From the NCBI GenBank assembly GCA_900552145.1, contig URYW01000008.1:1-42020 (forward strand): a stretch of DNA of 42,020 nucleotides. The letters are read 5' to 3'. Shown here in pieces: positions 32,155 through 41,103 of the stretch. The notes beneath the pieces are model-generated. The model did not search any database and was not told the DNA's origin. It saw nothing but the letters and a program-made list of their open reading frames with translations. The stretch comes from an uncultured Collinsella sp. (GTDB taxonomy: Bacteria > Actinomycetota > Coriobacteriia > Coriobacteriales > Coriobacteriaceae). The position numbers and the translations under genes were made by a program. Numbering within the stretch: the first letter of the stretch is position 1; the number at the start of each line of letters is the position of its first letter.

Positions 32155-32440
32155 AACAAAAAAAACCGCCCTCGGGCATGTGCATTGCCCAAGGACGGTT
32201 GAATTCCGCGGTACCACCTTGTTTGACCCGGCGGATGTCTGGCCCGCCGCGCCCACTCTGCGCCCCTTATCGCGAGGCTCACGGCTTCCCTACTGGGGCT
32301 TCGCCGCCGCTAGCCGCGCGCCCGTTGAGGTCGCTGCTCGGGAGTGAACGCTTAGCCCTTGCCACCGCAGGAAGGCTTGCAGCCCATGACCTTCCCTCTC
32401 TTGCCGGCGACGCGACGGGCAAAACCCTCTCCGTCAACGC
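32155..32440 (-). ncRNA. T-box riboswitch controlling pheST (Phe specifier)
   Basis: On the minus strand the antiterminator motif AAGGTGGTACCGCGGAATT lies at 32220-32202. It is followed by a strong terminator, a stem at 32164-32200 and eight T. Upstream, a stem I can be drawn with GGAG/CTCC at its base and TTGCC/GGCAA above the specifier loop; UUC at 32348-32346, followed by A next to the basal helix, is the likely specifier codon. Uncharged tRNA-Phe should favour antitermination, raising pheS and pheT expression. The 5' boundary is approximate. Confidence 0.9.
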
Positions 32441-32577
32441 ATTGGGCTATAGGATAACACATTCTGCGAGCATATCGCCGCGTTCCGTTTTGTTCGTGCT
32501 GGGTACAAGGCAGGTAGCTGTGCAAACTGGCCGCGCAGCCGCTTACGGCGCTCGGCCTGCGAGATTAAGGATACGGT

Positions 32578-34161
32578 ATGGGAAAGAAACTCGATAAGAA
32601 GGCCAAGGCCGCCGTGGCAAAGGCCGCCAAGGGCGTCAAGGCCGCTAAAGTCGACAAGGCCGTCAAAAAGTTCCGCAAACTCGAGGGCAAGCTGTGGACT
32701 CGCGAGTACCTGCTCAAGATTGCCGAGTTCGATGGAGCGACGATTGCTCCTGCCAACGGCGCCGCAGCGCGCGCCGACGCCATGGGAACCCTTGCCGGCG
32801 AGCATCACAAGCTACTGACCAGCGAGAAGTCCGTTGAGCTCGTACGCTCGTTAGCGCGCGAGACGGTTGCAGGCGGACACGTAGACGACCCGCAGCTGCT
32901 CGACGAGATCCATGTACTCGGTCGCGACCAGCGCGAGGCAAGCGTCATCCCCACCGAGGAGGCCGAGGCCTGGACCAGGCTCACCTGCGAGGCCGATGCC
33001 GTGTGGCACAAGGCCAAGACGGCCAATGACTGGGTGAGCTTTGAGCCCTATGTGGATAGGATCGTCGCCCAACTTAAGCATCAGGCCGAACTTATGGACC
33101 CCAAGCGCGACCCATACGATGTTTGGCTCGACCAGTACGAGCGCGGCCTTTCCGCCAAGAGCTTCGATGCGTTTTGCGACGAGGTCAAGGCGACGGTCGT
33201 GCCGCTCGTGCACGCCATCGGCGAGCGCAGCCAGCAGCCCGATGCCGACTTTTTGCACGCCCGCGTGCCCGAGGCCGCCCAGCGCGCCATGAGCTTCGAC
33301 CTTATGAAGCTTGTCGGCCTGAACCTGGACGACACCACGCTTGCCTTTACCGAGCACCCGTTTAGCGAGGGCTTTGCCGTGGGTGACGCGCGCATCGCGA
33401 CACACATCTACGAGGACGATTGCATCTCCAACGTCTACAGCATCATCCACGAGGCGGGACACGCCATGTACGAGCTGGGCGTCAATCCTGCCTATGCGCG
33501 CACCTGTCTTGAGGGTGGCACCTCCATGGGCATCCACGAAAGCCAGAGCCGCTTTTTCGAGAACACCGTGGGTCGCAGCCGCGCCTTTATGGGACCGCTG
33601 CTCGAGGTGCTGCGCCGCCACGCACCCGAGGTCTACGGCGATGTCGACGAGGACACGCTCTACCGCGCCGTGAACATCGCGCAGCCGTCGTTGATCCGCA
33701 CCGAGGCCGATGAGCTCACCTATCCGCTGCACGTTATGGTGCGCTACGAGATCGAGCGCATGCTGTTTGCCGGCGAGGCCACGGCCAAGGACATCCCCGC
33801 GCTTTGGAACCGCTTCATGGATGAGTACCTGGGCATTCCCGTTCCCGACGACACGCACGGCTGCCTACAGGATACGCACTGGAGCGGCGGCTCGTTTGGC
33901 TACTTCCCCACGTATGCGCTGGGCAGTGCCTACGATGCCATGTTTGTGCCGGCCATGTGCCGCGACGGTGTCGACCTCAACGGCGCCTGTGCGAGCGGCG
34001 ACCTGACACCCGTCCGCGCCTGGCTGGGCGAGCACATTTGGCAGTGGGGCCGCGCCAAGGACGCGCCGGAGCTCATCAAGGGCGCATGCGGCATGGCGTT
34101 CGATGCCCGTTACTACTGCAGCTACCTGCAGGACAAGTTCACCACGCTCTACGAGCTGTAA
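32578..34161 (+). CDS. M32 family metallocarboxypeptidase (carboxypeptidase Taq type)
   Basis: A 527-residue zinc carboxypeptidase of family M32. The HExxH motif is IIHEAGHAMYELG (His291, Glu292, His295), followed by the family-specific HESQSRFFENTVGRS whose Glu is the third ligand. DxRxT-type (GDARIATHIYEDD) and the C-terminal GSFGYFPTYALGSAYDA fit as well. A 35-residue Lys/Ala-rich N-terminal tail (KKAKAAVAKAAKGVKAAKVD) precedes the catalytic domain and is not typical. AAGGA lies six bases before the ATG. It should trim C-terminal residues of peptides in the cytoplasm. It is monocistronic. Confidence 0.94.
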   Translation: MGKKLDKKAKAAVAKAAKGVKAAKVDKAVKKFRKLEGKLWTREYLLKIAEFDGATIAPANGAAARADAMGTLAGEHHKLLTSEKSVELVRSLARETVAGGHVDDPQLLDEIHVLGRDQREASVIPTEEAEAWTRLTCEADAVWHKAKTANDWVSFEPYVDRIVAQLKHQAELMDPKRDPYDVWLDQYERGLSAKSFDAFCDEVKATVVPLVHAIGERSQQPDADFLHARVPEAAQRAMSFDLMKLVGLNLDDTTLAFTEHPFSEGFAVGDARIATHIYEDDCISNVYSIIHEAGHAMYELGVNPAYARTCLEGGTSMGIHESQSRFFENTVGRSRAFMGPLLEVLRRHAPEVYGDVDEDTLYRAVNIAQPSLIRTEADELTYPLHVMVRYEIERMLFAGEATAKDIPALWNRFMDEYLGIPVPDDTHGCLQDTHWSGGSFGYFPTYALGSAYDAMFVPAMCRDGVDLNGACASGDLTPVRAWLGEHIWQWGRAKDAPELIKGACGMAFDARYYCSYLQDKFTTLYEL

Positions 34162-34183
34162 GGTATAACCGACACGCCAACGC

Positions 34184-34222
34184 AAAGGGGACGCCGCGGA
34201 ACCAATCCGCAGCGTCCCCTTT
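34184..34222 (+). terminator. Terminator after the M32 carboxypeptidase
   Basis: A stem AAAGGGGACGC..CGGA with TCCG..GCGTCCCCTTT (34184-34222) lies 22 bp past the stop. The following T run is short, and an A run precedes the stem, so it might act in both directions and also serve the convergent glmM. Confidence 0.75.
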
Positions 34223-34258
34223 CCACCTAGTCGTTTAAGAACGTCCCCAATGACTACC

Positions 34259-35590
34259 TTACAGAGCTTCCAGCGCGGCGGCGATGCGCTTCATGGCGGC
34301 ATCGGCGGATGCTTGGTCGGGAGCTTCGGCCAAAACGCGAATCACAGACTCGGTTCCGCTCTTGCGTACGAGCACGCGACCCTCGCCTGCCAGCGCAGCC
34401 TCGGCCTCGGCGATGGCGTTCTGCACGCCCATGTTCTCGAGCGCGGCGTCCTTGTCCGCCACGCGCACGGCCACCTGCGCCTGCGGCAGCAGCTTGCACG
34501 GAGCCGTGAGCTGCGAGAGTGTCTCGCGCTCGGCACGAATCACTTCCATCACGCGCAGCGAGGTCATAATGCCGTCGCCTGTACGCTCGATATCGCCAAA
34601 GATCGTATGGCCCGTCTGCTCGCCACCCAGGCTGTAGCCGCCCTCGCGCATCTTGGCATACACGTGACGGTCGCCCACGCCGCTGGTCACGGCGCTCAGA
34701 CCGGCAAGCTCCAGCGACTTGACCAAGCCAAAGTTGCTGGCAATCGTCGGCACCACGGTACCGCCCGAGAGTCGCCCGTGCTTGTTCAGATACACGCCGC
34801 ACACGTACAGGATCTGGTCGCCGTCTACCACGCGACCGCGCTCGTCCACGGCCAAGCAGCGATCGGCATCGCCGTCATAGGCAAAGCCCACGTCCAGGCC
34901 TTGCTCCACCACATGGCGCTGCAGGCGCTCCATATGCGTGGAGCCGCAGTCGACGTTGATGTTAAAGCCATCGGGCGCGGCATTGATCACGCGCACGTCG
35001 GCACCCAGCGCGTCAAACACCGGCTTGGCCACCGAGGAAGCCGAGCCGTTGGCGCAGTCGATACCGATCTTGACGCCCTGCAGCGAAAAGTTCGCACTGG
35101 CGATGAGCGAAGCAATGTAGCGGTTGCGGCCCTGCATGTAGTCCACCGTGGCGCCGATGTGGTTGCCCGTTGCCAGCGGCACCTCGCTCTTGCCATCGAT
35201 GTAGTCCTCGATGAGCTCCAGCACGTCCTCGTCCATCTTAAAGCCGTCGCTGTTGACGAGCTTAATGCCGTTATCGCAAAACGAGTTGTGGCTCGCGCTG
35301 ATCATGATGCCGCAATCGAAGCAGCCCTCCACGGTCTGATGCGCCACGCCCGGCGTGGGGATCACGTGCAGCATGTAGGCGTCTGCGCCGCTCGCGACCA
35401 GGCCGCTCACCAGCGCCGCCTCGAACATATAGCTCGAGCGACGTGTGTCCTTGCCCACGATGACGCGCGCCTTAGCACTGCGATTGGCGCCGTAATACCA
35501 GCCCACAAAACGGCCAATCTTATAAGCGTGCTCTACCGTCAGTCCAACGTTGGCCTCACCGCGAAAGCCGTCGGTGCCAAAGTACTTCAT
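34259..35590 (-). CDS. glmM: Phosphoglucosamine mutase
   Basis: A 443-residue alpha-D-phosphohexomutase converting glucosamine-6-phosphate to glucosamine-1-phosphate for UDP-GlcNAc and peptidoglycan synthesis. The N-terminus is KYFGTDGFRGEAN, the phosphoserine loop is MISASHNSF (Ser100 phosphorylated), the metal loop is DGDADRC, the sugar-binding loop is GGEQTGH and the phosphate-binding loop is RKSGTESVIRV. All catalytic parts are intact. A terminator precedes it on the minus strand, so it is separate from the DUF4012 gene. Confidence 0.97.
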   Translation of the reverse strand: MKYFGTDGFRGEANVGLTVEHAYKIGRFVGWYYGANRSAKARVIVGKDTRRSSYMFEAALVSGLVASGADAYMLHVIPTPGVAHQTVEGCFDCGIMISASHNSFCDNGIKLVNSDGFKMDEDVLELIEDYIDGKSEVPLATGNHIGATVDYMQGRNRYIASLIASANFSLQGVKIGIDCANGSASSVAKPVFDALGADVRVINAAPDGFNINVDCGSTHMERLQRHVVEQGLDVGFAYDGDADRCLAVDERGRVVDGDQILYVCGVYLNKHGRLSGGTVVPTIASNFGLVKSLELAGLSAVTSGVGDRHVYAKMREGGYSLGGEQTGHTIFGDIERTGDGIMTSLRVMEVIRAERETLSQLTAPCKLLPQAQVAVRVADKDAALENMGVQNAIAEAEAALAGEGRVLVRKSGTESVIRVLAEAPDQASADAAMKRIAAALEAL

Positions 35591-35601
35591 GCGCTCTCCT
35601 T

Positions 35602-35636
35602 ACAAAATAGGGGCGGACAGATTGCCTGTCCGCCCC
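35602..35636 (-). terminator. Rho-independent terminator of the DUF4012 gene
   Basis: An 11-bp perfect stem GGGGCGGACAG (35610-35620) / CTGTCCGCCCC (35626-35636) is followed on the minus strand by TATTTTG. It lies 38 bp past the DUF4012 stop. Confidence 0.85.
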
Positions 35637-35673
35637 AAAATGGTACTCGATTATCTGCGCTACCAGAAAAACC

Positions 35674-37986
35674 CTACGCCGACGCGCTGTCGCGAGCCGC
35701 CTGGCATGTAGGAGTCTGACGCAGCGTAAGCGGCTTGTCCCCCGCCTCGGCCGACGTGGTCAGCGTATACGTGATCGTCGTCGTCTCGCCAGCATGCAGG
35801 TCAACGGTGCCCGAATAGAAGGGGATTCCATGCCACGTAGCGGCGCCAAGACCAAACTGGGTGCCCTCAACCGTAAGGTCACTGATGTTGCCGCCCGTCG
35901 GGGCAAACAGTGAGACATTCAGACGCTCGTCGTCGCGCGCGGCATCGGGCGCGCTCGCCGCGACGTAGTCGGGCAGCTTGCCTGCCTCCTCCTGTGTCAT
36001 GATGTTCGTCAGGGTAACGGTGATGCGATACGAGCACGTGCCGTCACCGTTCTTGATGCCCTGGCCAATCTGCGTATCGGCGTTCAGGTACCAGTCGAGC
36101 TTGGAGAAGCTCAGGTTGCTAAAGTAAACGCCGGCAACAGGATCGGCACTCGGGTCATCCGGATCGGGCAGCGAAGCGTCAATGCCCGTCTCTTTGATGG
36201 CATTCTGCTCATCATCGTTTCTCATCCACGCGATCAGGCGGCCCTCTTCGGCACCGCGCTCAACGGCGCTGACAAGCTTCGTAACATCGACATCGCCGAT
36301 ACCGCCAAGGACCTTGTCGAAGGCAGCGCTGGCGACGGATGCAAAGATGCCGTCCGATTCCTCGACCGGATAGTTCCAGTACACATCGTGCATGAGGACC
36401 TTTGCGGCGTTGGTGCCGTCGACAACCGTTCCGTCGGGAAGTGACACGTTACCGACCAGGCCCAGCAGATACTGCAGGAACACCGGGTCGATACCGATGA
36501 CGCCATCAACGTCCTGTCCATACTGGGACTTCCACAGCGCGGCGACACGCTGCGAGTTGCGGGGCCAATCAGGCGAATAGGTATTGCCCGAGTTGTACAG
36601 GTTACTGTGGTTGCCGAACAGCGCCTCATCCTCTTCGTCGACGCTCTCGACTGCCTCATCCTCGCTGAGTCCAATGCGGGGAACAAACTCGCCAATCGAC
36701 ATCTGGCCGTCGGTGACCGAAATCAGGCCCTGCGAACCGCCAAAGCCGCCGCAAGCACGAATCTCGACGTTGTTCATGGCGTACATAAGGTAGTTGCGCG
36801 TCTGGCCGTTGGCGCCGAGCATCTGGGGAAGGACGGGGGCGACCTTCTCCGCCGCGTCAACCGCACCGTTGAGGGTGGCAAAGCCGTCCTTGGCCTTATC
36901 GACCAGCTCGGTCACCTGGGAAATATGAGTATCGCCAATGCCCTGAACCTTCTCGTTGGCGCTCTTGAACACCTTGGAGCTATCGGAAAGCGAATCGGCA
37001 ACGGCCTGTAGCGCGGACACGTTAATCATGCCGTCCTGGAACAGCTTGCCGGGCGTGGCCTGCGAGAGGTTATCGGCCATGGGAACTAGCGCGTTGCTCG
37101 AGACATCGGACAGGGCGTCGATCATGGTGCGGGCTGCGTTGATGTCACTGCCATACACCGGGATAAACGAAGCCGCCGTCCACAGCGGACTCGAGGTCTC
37201 CGCCTTCATGCTGTTGCAGAGCTCATCGATCTTCTTCGCGTCGTCAGGCAGCGTCGAAAAATCGCCCGACGTGACCTTGTCCTTAAGGCCACCGACGATC
37301 TCGACAGCCTCCTTCGCTTCGCTCTTTACGGTCTTTGCCGAGTTAAGCAGCATAAAGCCGCTTGCGCCAAGCGCAACGAGAAGCACCGCGACTACAGCGG
37401 CAATAATGGCGCCAGTGTGACGCTTCTTGCCCTCGCCCTTGCGATGGCGATGACGGACCAGACCGTCAGAGGTCGAACTCGACGAAGCGTCGCTACCGTA
37501 GTTCAAGCCAAAATCGTAATAATCTTCCTTGGAACCCGAGCCCGCAAACTCGGTACCGCTATCATCCAGGCGGGCGAACGTGCCAGTCTCGGAGGCGCCG
37601 GTGTAAATCGTGCCAAGGTTACCCGTAAGCCCCGCGCCACCGGCAGAGGGAGTATTGTTGTCGGCCTTGCCGGCATTAACGTTGCCGGCGGCATTCGCGG
37701 CGTTGGCAGCACCTGCGTTGTTCGCAGGTACCGAAGAAGCCCCGCTCGGCTGCGACGCGGAGGTTGCACCGCCCGCAAAGACATTCCCTCTTGCACGGCC
37801 GGTCTTTTTTGCCTTTTGAGACTGCTCGTACAGAGCGGTAAACATCGCCGTCTCGCCCGGGGACACGCGCTTACCGGAGCTGCCCTGTCCAGCGCCGCCC
37901 GGCGTGCCGGCCTTACCAGCCCCGTTCGGACGCGGCGGAACTGCAGGACGGCCGCTATCGCTGCCCTTAAAGTGATTACCAGCCAT
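35674..37986 (-). CDS. DUF4012 domain membrane protein
   Basis: A 770-residue protein. The first ~200 residues are cytoplasmic and low-complexity (GRPAVPPRPNGAGKAGTPGG; Asn/Ala-rich NAGAANAANAAGNVNAG), ending in RHRHRKGEGKKRH. One membrane helix (TGAIIAAVVAVLLVALGASGFMLL) follows, then a large extracytoplasmic DUF4012 region (NYLMYAMNNVEIRACGGFGGSQGLISV; WPRNSQRVAALW; DGVIGIDPVFLQYLLGLVG) and a beta-rich tail (DLHAGETTTITYTLT). The start has GAGGA upstream; the open frame before it lacks one. DUF4012 proteins are often linked to surface polymers in actinobacteria; its function is not known. Confidence 0.82.
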   Translation of the reverse strand: MAGNHFKGSDSGRPAVPPRPNGAGKAGTPGGAGQGSSGKRVSPGETAMFTALYEQSQKAKKTGRARGNVFAGGATSASQPSGASSVPANNAGAANAANAAGNVNAGKADNNTPSAGGAGLTGNLGTIYTGASETGTFARLDDSGTEFAGSGSKEDYYDFGLNYGSDASSSSTSDGLVRHRHRKGEGKKRHTGAIIAAVVAVLLVALGASGFMLLNSAKTVKSEAKEAVEIVGGLKDKVTSGDFSTLPDDAKKIDELCNSMKAETSSPLWTAASFIPVYGSDINAARTMIDALSDVSSNALVPMADNLSQATPGKLFQDGMINVSALQAVADSLSDSSKVFKSANEKVQGIGDTHISQVTELVDKAKDGFATLNGAVDAAEKVAPVLPQMLGANGQTRNYLMYAMNNVEIRACGGFGGSQGLISVTDGQMSIGEFVPRIGLSEDEAVESVDEEDEALFGNHSNLYNSGNTYSPDWPRNSQRVAALWKSQYGQDVDGVIGIDPVFLQYLLGLVGNVSLPDGTVVDGTNAAKVLMHDVYWNYPVEESDGIFASVASAAFDKVLGGIGDVDVTKLVSAVERGAEEGRLIAWMRNDDEQNAIKETGIDASLPDPDDPSADPVAGVYFSNLSFSKLDWYLNADTQIGQGIKNGDGTCSYRITVTLTNIMTQEEAGKLPDYVAASAPDAARDDERLNVSLFAPTGGNISDLTVEGTQFGLGAATWHGIPFYSGTVDLHAGETTTITYTLTTSAEAGDKPLTLRQTPTCQAARDSASA

Positions 37987-38135
37987 AAAGAAATCCTCGC
38001 AATTGAGTCGCAATGAAAAAGTCCATAACGTTGCTAGTTTATGGCATTTTGAGCATCGACAGCTAAACTCCAGACACGGACATCAATTGGCGAAAATGCG
38101 GCACAACACCTTTTCTGTCTTGGCGGAGGCGCCAG

Positions 38136-39158
38136 CTACACCGTGAGGAACATCATCACGATGATCATGGCAAAGCCGATAAGGTCGGTCGGCAAAAACA
38201 CCGTGCCCAGCATAACGGCGCTGGTGATGGTCGCCGAAACCGGCTCCACAGTTCCAATGAGGCTCGCACGCACCGAGCCGATGTCCTTAACGCCCTGCAT
38301 ATAGAGCATGTAAGCAAAAAACGAGCCGATAACCACGAACACCGCGAGCGCCTCGACGCCGGCAGCGTCGAGTGCCGGCATATGCGCCCAGGGCCGCACG
38401 AAGACACATGAGATCACGCCCGCCGTGAGCATTGCCGAGCCCGTGACGATGGGGCTGCCGTATTCGGGCAGGATCTTGGCAGGAATCACCGCCATACACG
38501 CGGCGCTGACCGCACACATAAGACCTGCTGCCAGGCCAAGCGGCGAGATATTCAGGCTGGTGGGGTCGCCGCCGGTGGCGATTAAAAAGGTTCCACCCAG
38601 AGCCAGGCCAATGCCGATGACTTCGCGAGTACGCGGCATGCGGCGATCGGTCACACAGGCGTAGCCCATGATGATAACGAGCTGCAGGCACTGGAGCACC
38701 GTCGCGGTTCCGGCATTAGTCAGGCGCACGGCCGAAAGATAGCAAAACTGGTTGAACAGCAGGCCAAAAGCGGTAAAGAGCAGCAGCTGCTTGCGATCAG
38801 CGGGCGTCGTCCAAAGCTTGACCAGGCGCTCGCGGTCGCGCGTAACAACCACGGCCATAAAGAGTAGACCGGCGAGAATCTGGCGCACGCTCATAAGCCA
38901 CAAGGTATCGACGTGGTAGGTATCGAACAGAAAGCTCGCGCTGGTGCCCGAGAAGCCCCAAAACGAACCGCCCACCAGCGTAGCCAAGACGCCCGTGATC
39001 ATCTTGCGCGTCGAAGCGCTGTTCAAGCGGTCGCGCCATGCGCGACGGGTGTCACGGCTGAGCTCGTCGGTGCCCTCGGGCACATCAATGTTCGATATAT
39101 CGGTCATCGGCACCGAAGCCCCTGCGCCTTCGACCTGCTCGACACACTCTTTGCTCAT
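38136..39158 (-). CDS. EamA/DMT family transporter
   Basis: A 340-residue drug/metabolite transporter-type protein. A ~50-residue charged N-terminus precedes about ten hydrophobic helices in two EamA repeats: first SFWGFSGTSASFLFD...SVRQILAGLLFM, AVRLTNAGTATVLQCLQLVI; second GLAAGLMCAVSAACMAVIPA, SVRASLIGTVEPVSATITSAVMLG, the repeat-end motif EPV. Substrate unknown. The ATG has GGGGGAG upstream. It is separated by ~150 bp from the DUF4012 gene. Confidence 0.88.
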   Translation of the reverse strand: MSKECVEQVEGAGASVPMTDISNIDVPEGTDELSRDTRRAWRDRLNSASTRKMITGVLATLVGGSFWGFSGTSASFLFDTYHVDTLWLMSVRQILAGLLFMAVVVTRDRERLVKLWTTPADRKQLLLFTAFGLLFNQFCYLSAVRLTNAGTATVLQCLQLVIIMGYACVTDRRMPRTREVIGIGLALGGTFLIATGGDPTSLNISPLGLAAGLMCAVSAACMAVIPAKILPEYGSPIVTGSAMLTAGVISCVFVRPWAHMPALDAAGVEALAVFVVIGSFFAYMLYMQGVKDIGSVRASLIGTVEPVSATITSAVMLGTVFLPTDLIGFAMIIVMMFLTV

Positions 39159-39389
39159 TCCACTCCCCCGAAACGGCCTGGAAACAATTCGGCTTACGTT
39201 ACCACTGCGGAGGCACCAGCTGGAGGCTTGTCCGCTTATCGGTAGGACAATTCCGCAGGCGTCTTTCCATAGCTCGATACCGCAATGGCCTTGCATTATG
39301 CGACAGCCAAATCGCAGCAGCAGGCTCTTTTGAAATGGATGCGACAAAGCCCCCGAATTCCACAATGTAAGCGATTTTTAAAAATGTTC

Positions 39390-39418
39390 TTGCCACCGAG
39401 TTCAGGCTCCGTTATATT
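39390..39418 (+). promoter_or_regulatory. Promoter of tRNA-Val
   Basis: -35 TTGCCA (39390-39395) and -10 TATATT (39413-39418) with a 17-nt spacer, preceded by an A/T-rich run. The tRNA begins 30 nt after the -10. Confidence 0.8.
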
Positions 39419-39447
39419 ATCCCTTGCGCGCTTGCGCACCCTTGATC

Positions 39448-39522
39448 GGGCGTTTAGCTCAGGGGGAGAGCGCTTCCCTGACACGGAAGAGGTCAGAAGT
39501 TCAAATCTTCTAACGCCCACCA
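39448..39522 (+). tRNA. tRNA-Val (anticodon GAC)
   Basis: A 75-nt tRNA with acceptor pair GGGCGTT/AACGCCC, anticodon arm CTTCCCTGACACGGAAG (anticodon GAC) and T-loop TTCAAAT. CCA is encoded. Confidence 0.95.
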
Positions 39523-39530
39523 AATGTTCG

Positions 39531-39567
39531 CAGCTCAGAGGCTATGTCCTCTGAGCTGTTTTGTTTT
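39531..39567 (+). terminator. Rho-independent terminator of tRNA-Val
   Basis: An 11-bp perfect stem CAGCTCAGAGG (39531-39541) / CCTCTGAGCTG (39548-39558) followed by TTTTGTTTT. Confidence 0.93.
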
Positions 39568-39861
39568 GCTACCAAGCACGCCGTCAAATATGCCAGCAAA
39601 TATTGATCCAAGGTCCCCGTAGAGGTGCCGGCAGATTGCATACGTCCTGGCCGACCGTGACCGCAACATGTTGGTCAAGCATAATCTTTTGGATTCTTTT
39701 GGCGTGAGCGGCTTGGTTTTGGTAGGATTTGTCAGCGGCTTGACTAAGGGGGTTTTATAACTGCCATGCAGGTAGCCGTGTTGGTAACGTTTTACCGACT
39801 TGCCAAGAACCCCTCATAATTAATGCGTCTGCAAAATAACTAATTGCTTTGACCTGCTGAA
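39568..39861. other. Non-coding stretch upstream of nrdD
   Basis: No supportable gene. AT content rises toward nrdD, and there are small dyads such as GGTAA/TTACC near 39785-39799, but nothing recognised. Confidence 0.5.
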
Positions 39862-39877
39862 ACACTATATGTTGTGT
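39862..39877 (+). promoter_or_regulatory. NrdR box
   Basis: ACACTATATGTTGTGT closely matches the palindromic NrdR box (ACACWATATMTWGTGT-like). It abuts the -35 of the nrdD promoter. A second, weak copy (39896-39911) overlaps the -10. NrdR represses ribonucleotide reductase genes when dATP is high. Confidence 0.75.
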
Positions 39878-39907
39878 TTGACCTAAAAAAAGAATACAGG
39901 ATATAGA
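39878..39907 (+). promoter_or_regulatory. nrdD promoter
   Basis: -35 TTGACC (39878-39883) and -10 TATAGA (39902-39907), spacer 18 nt, directly next to the NrdR box. This implies a ~220-nt untranslated leader before nrdD. Confidence 0.65.
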
Positions 39908-39931
39908 TGCCTCTTTGTCGTATGATAGATG

Positions 39932-40134
39932 GCGGACAGAGAACGAGGACCTTATTCGCCCCATTTGGATGGATCTTCGAGCCGCTTGATCGGCTCCAGG
40001 GAATGTCCGCATGGAGGCTTATGGTTTATCGAGAACACAGATTGCGCGACGGCGCCGCAAGACAGGGGCAAGCCCTGCCGGGTATCGTTTGGCTCTGAAG
40101 CGCGATGAGGCTACGATGCGAAAGAGGCAAGAGG
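39932..40134 (+). ncRNA. Structured leader of nrdD, class unknown
   Basis: The leader contains a 7-bp stem GCGGACA (39932-39938) / TGTCCGC (40004-40010). This encloses a perfect hairpin GAGCCG-CTTGAT-CGGCTC (39979-39996). Downstream, CAGGG/CCCTG (about 40065-40079) forms another hairpin. I do not recognise a known riboswitch consensus (for example no GCCACTG of cobalamin switches). Confidence 0.45.
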
Positions 40135-41103
40135 ATGAAGATCATCAAGCGCAGCGGCACCGAGGTTGTCTTTGACATCGATAAGATCGTCAATGCCATC
40201 CGCGCCGCAAACTTGGAGGTCGAGGAGAGCTCTCGTCTTACCGACCGCCAGGTGGTTTACGCGGCACAAAACGTCGCCGAGGCATGCGAGAACGCGGGTC
40301 ACACCGTGTCGGTCGAGGAGATCCAGGATCTGGTCGAGGACGAGATCATGCGTCTCGACTGCTACGAGGTCGCTCGCCATTACATCATCTATCGCTATGT
40401 TCAGAGCCTGAAGCGCCAGAAGAACACGACCGACGACAAGATTCTGTCGCTGATTGAGTGCAACAACGAAGAGGTCAAGCAGGAGAACTCCAACAAGAAC
40501 CCGACCGTCAATTCCGTTCAGCGTGACTACATGGCCGGCGAGATCTCCAAGGACCTGACTCAGCGTGTGCTGCTGCCCCAGGAGATTGTGGATGCTCACA
40601 ATGAGGGCCTGATTCACTTCCATGATTCGGACTACTTTGCCCAGCACATGCATAACTGCGATCTGGTGAACCTGGAGGATATGCTCCAGAACGGTACTGT
40701 TATCTCGGGTACGCTGATTGAGAAACCGCACAGCTTCTCGACCGCTTGCAACATCGCGACGCAGATCATCGCCCAGGTTGCTTCTTCCCAGTACGGTGGC
40801 CAGTCGATTTCGCTGACCCATCTCGCCCCGTTCGTCGAGGTGAGCCGTCAAAAGATTCGCGGCGAGGTCGCCCGCGAGCTCGAGGAGCTCGGCGTTTCCG
40901 CATCTCCCGAAAAGGTCCGCGAGGTTGTTGAGGATCGCCTGCGTGACGAGATCCGTCGCGGCGTCCAGACGATTCAGTATCAGGTCGTGACCCTTATGAC
41001 CACCAATGGCCAGGCGCCGTTCGTGACGGTCTTTATGTATCTTAACGAGGCCCGTACGCCTCAGGAGAAGCACGACCTTGCCATGATCGTGGAGCAGACG
41101 CTT
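40135..41103 (+). CDS. nrdD: Anaerobic ribonucleoside-triphosphate reductase, 5' part only
   Basis: About 323 residues of the class III, oxygen-sensitive glycyl-radical ribonucleotide reductase. The N-terminal ATP-cone (KIIKRSGTEVVFDIDKIVNA ... CYEVARHYIIYRYV) is the allosteric nucleotide site. The catalytic barrel begins at QRDYMAGEISKDLTQRVLLP and includes HFHDSDYFAQHMHNCDLVNL, and QYGGQSISLTHLAPFVEVSR. The protein normally runs on to some 700 or more residues, ending in a zinc site and the glycyl radical loop, all missing. At about 41,100 the reading changes within the same frame to an unrelated protein. GAGG precedes the ATG. Confidence 0.93.

Noticed and set aside
39932..40134. Cobalamin riboswitch ahead of nrdD
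   Set aside because: The conserved GCCACTG box and the expected arrangement of arms are absent.
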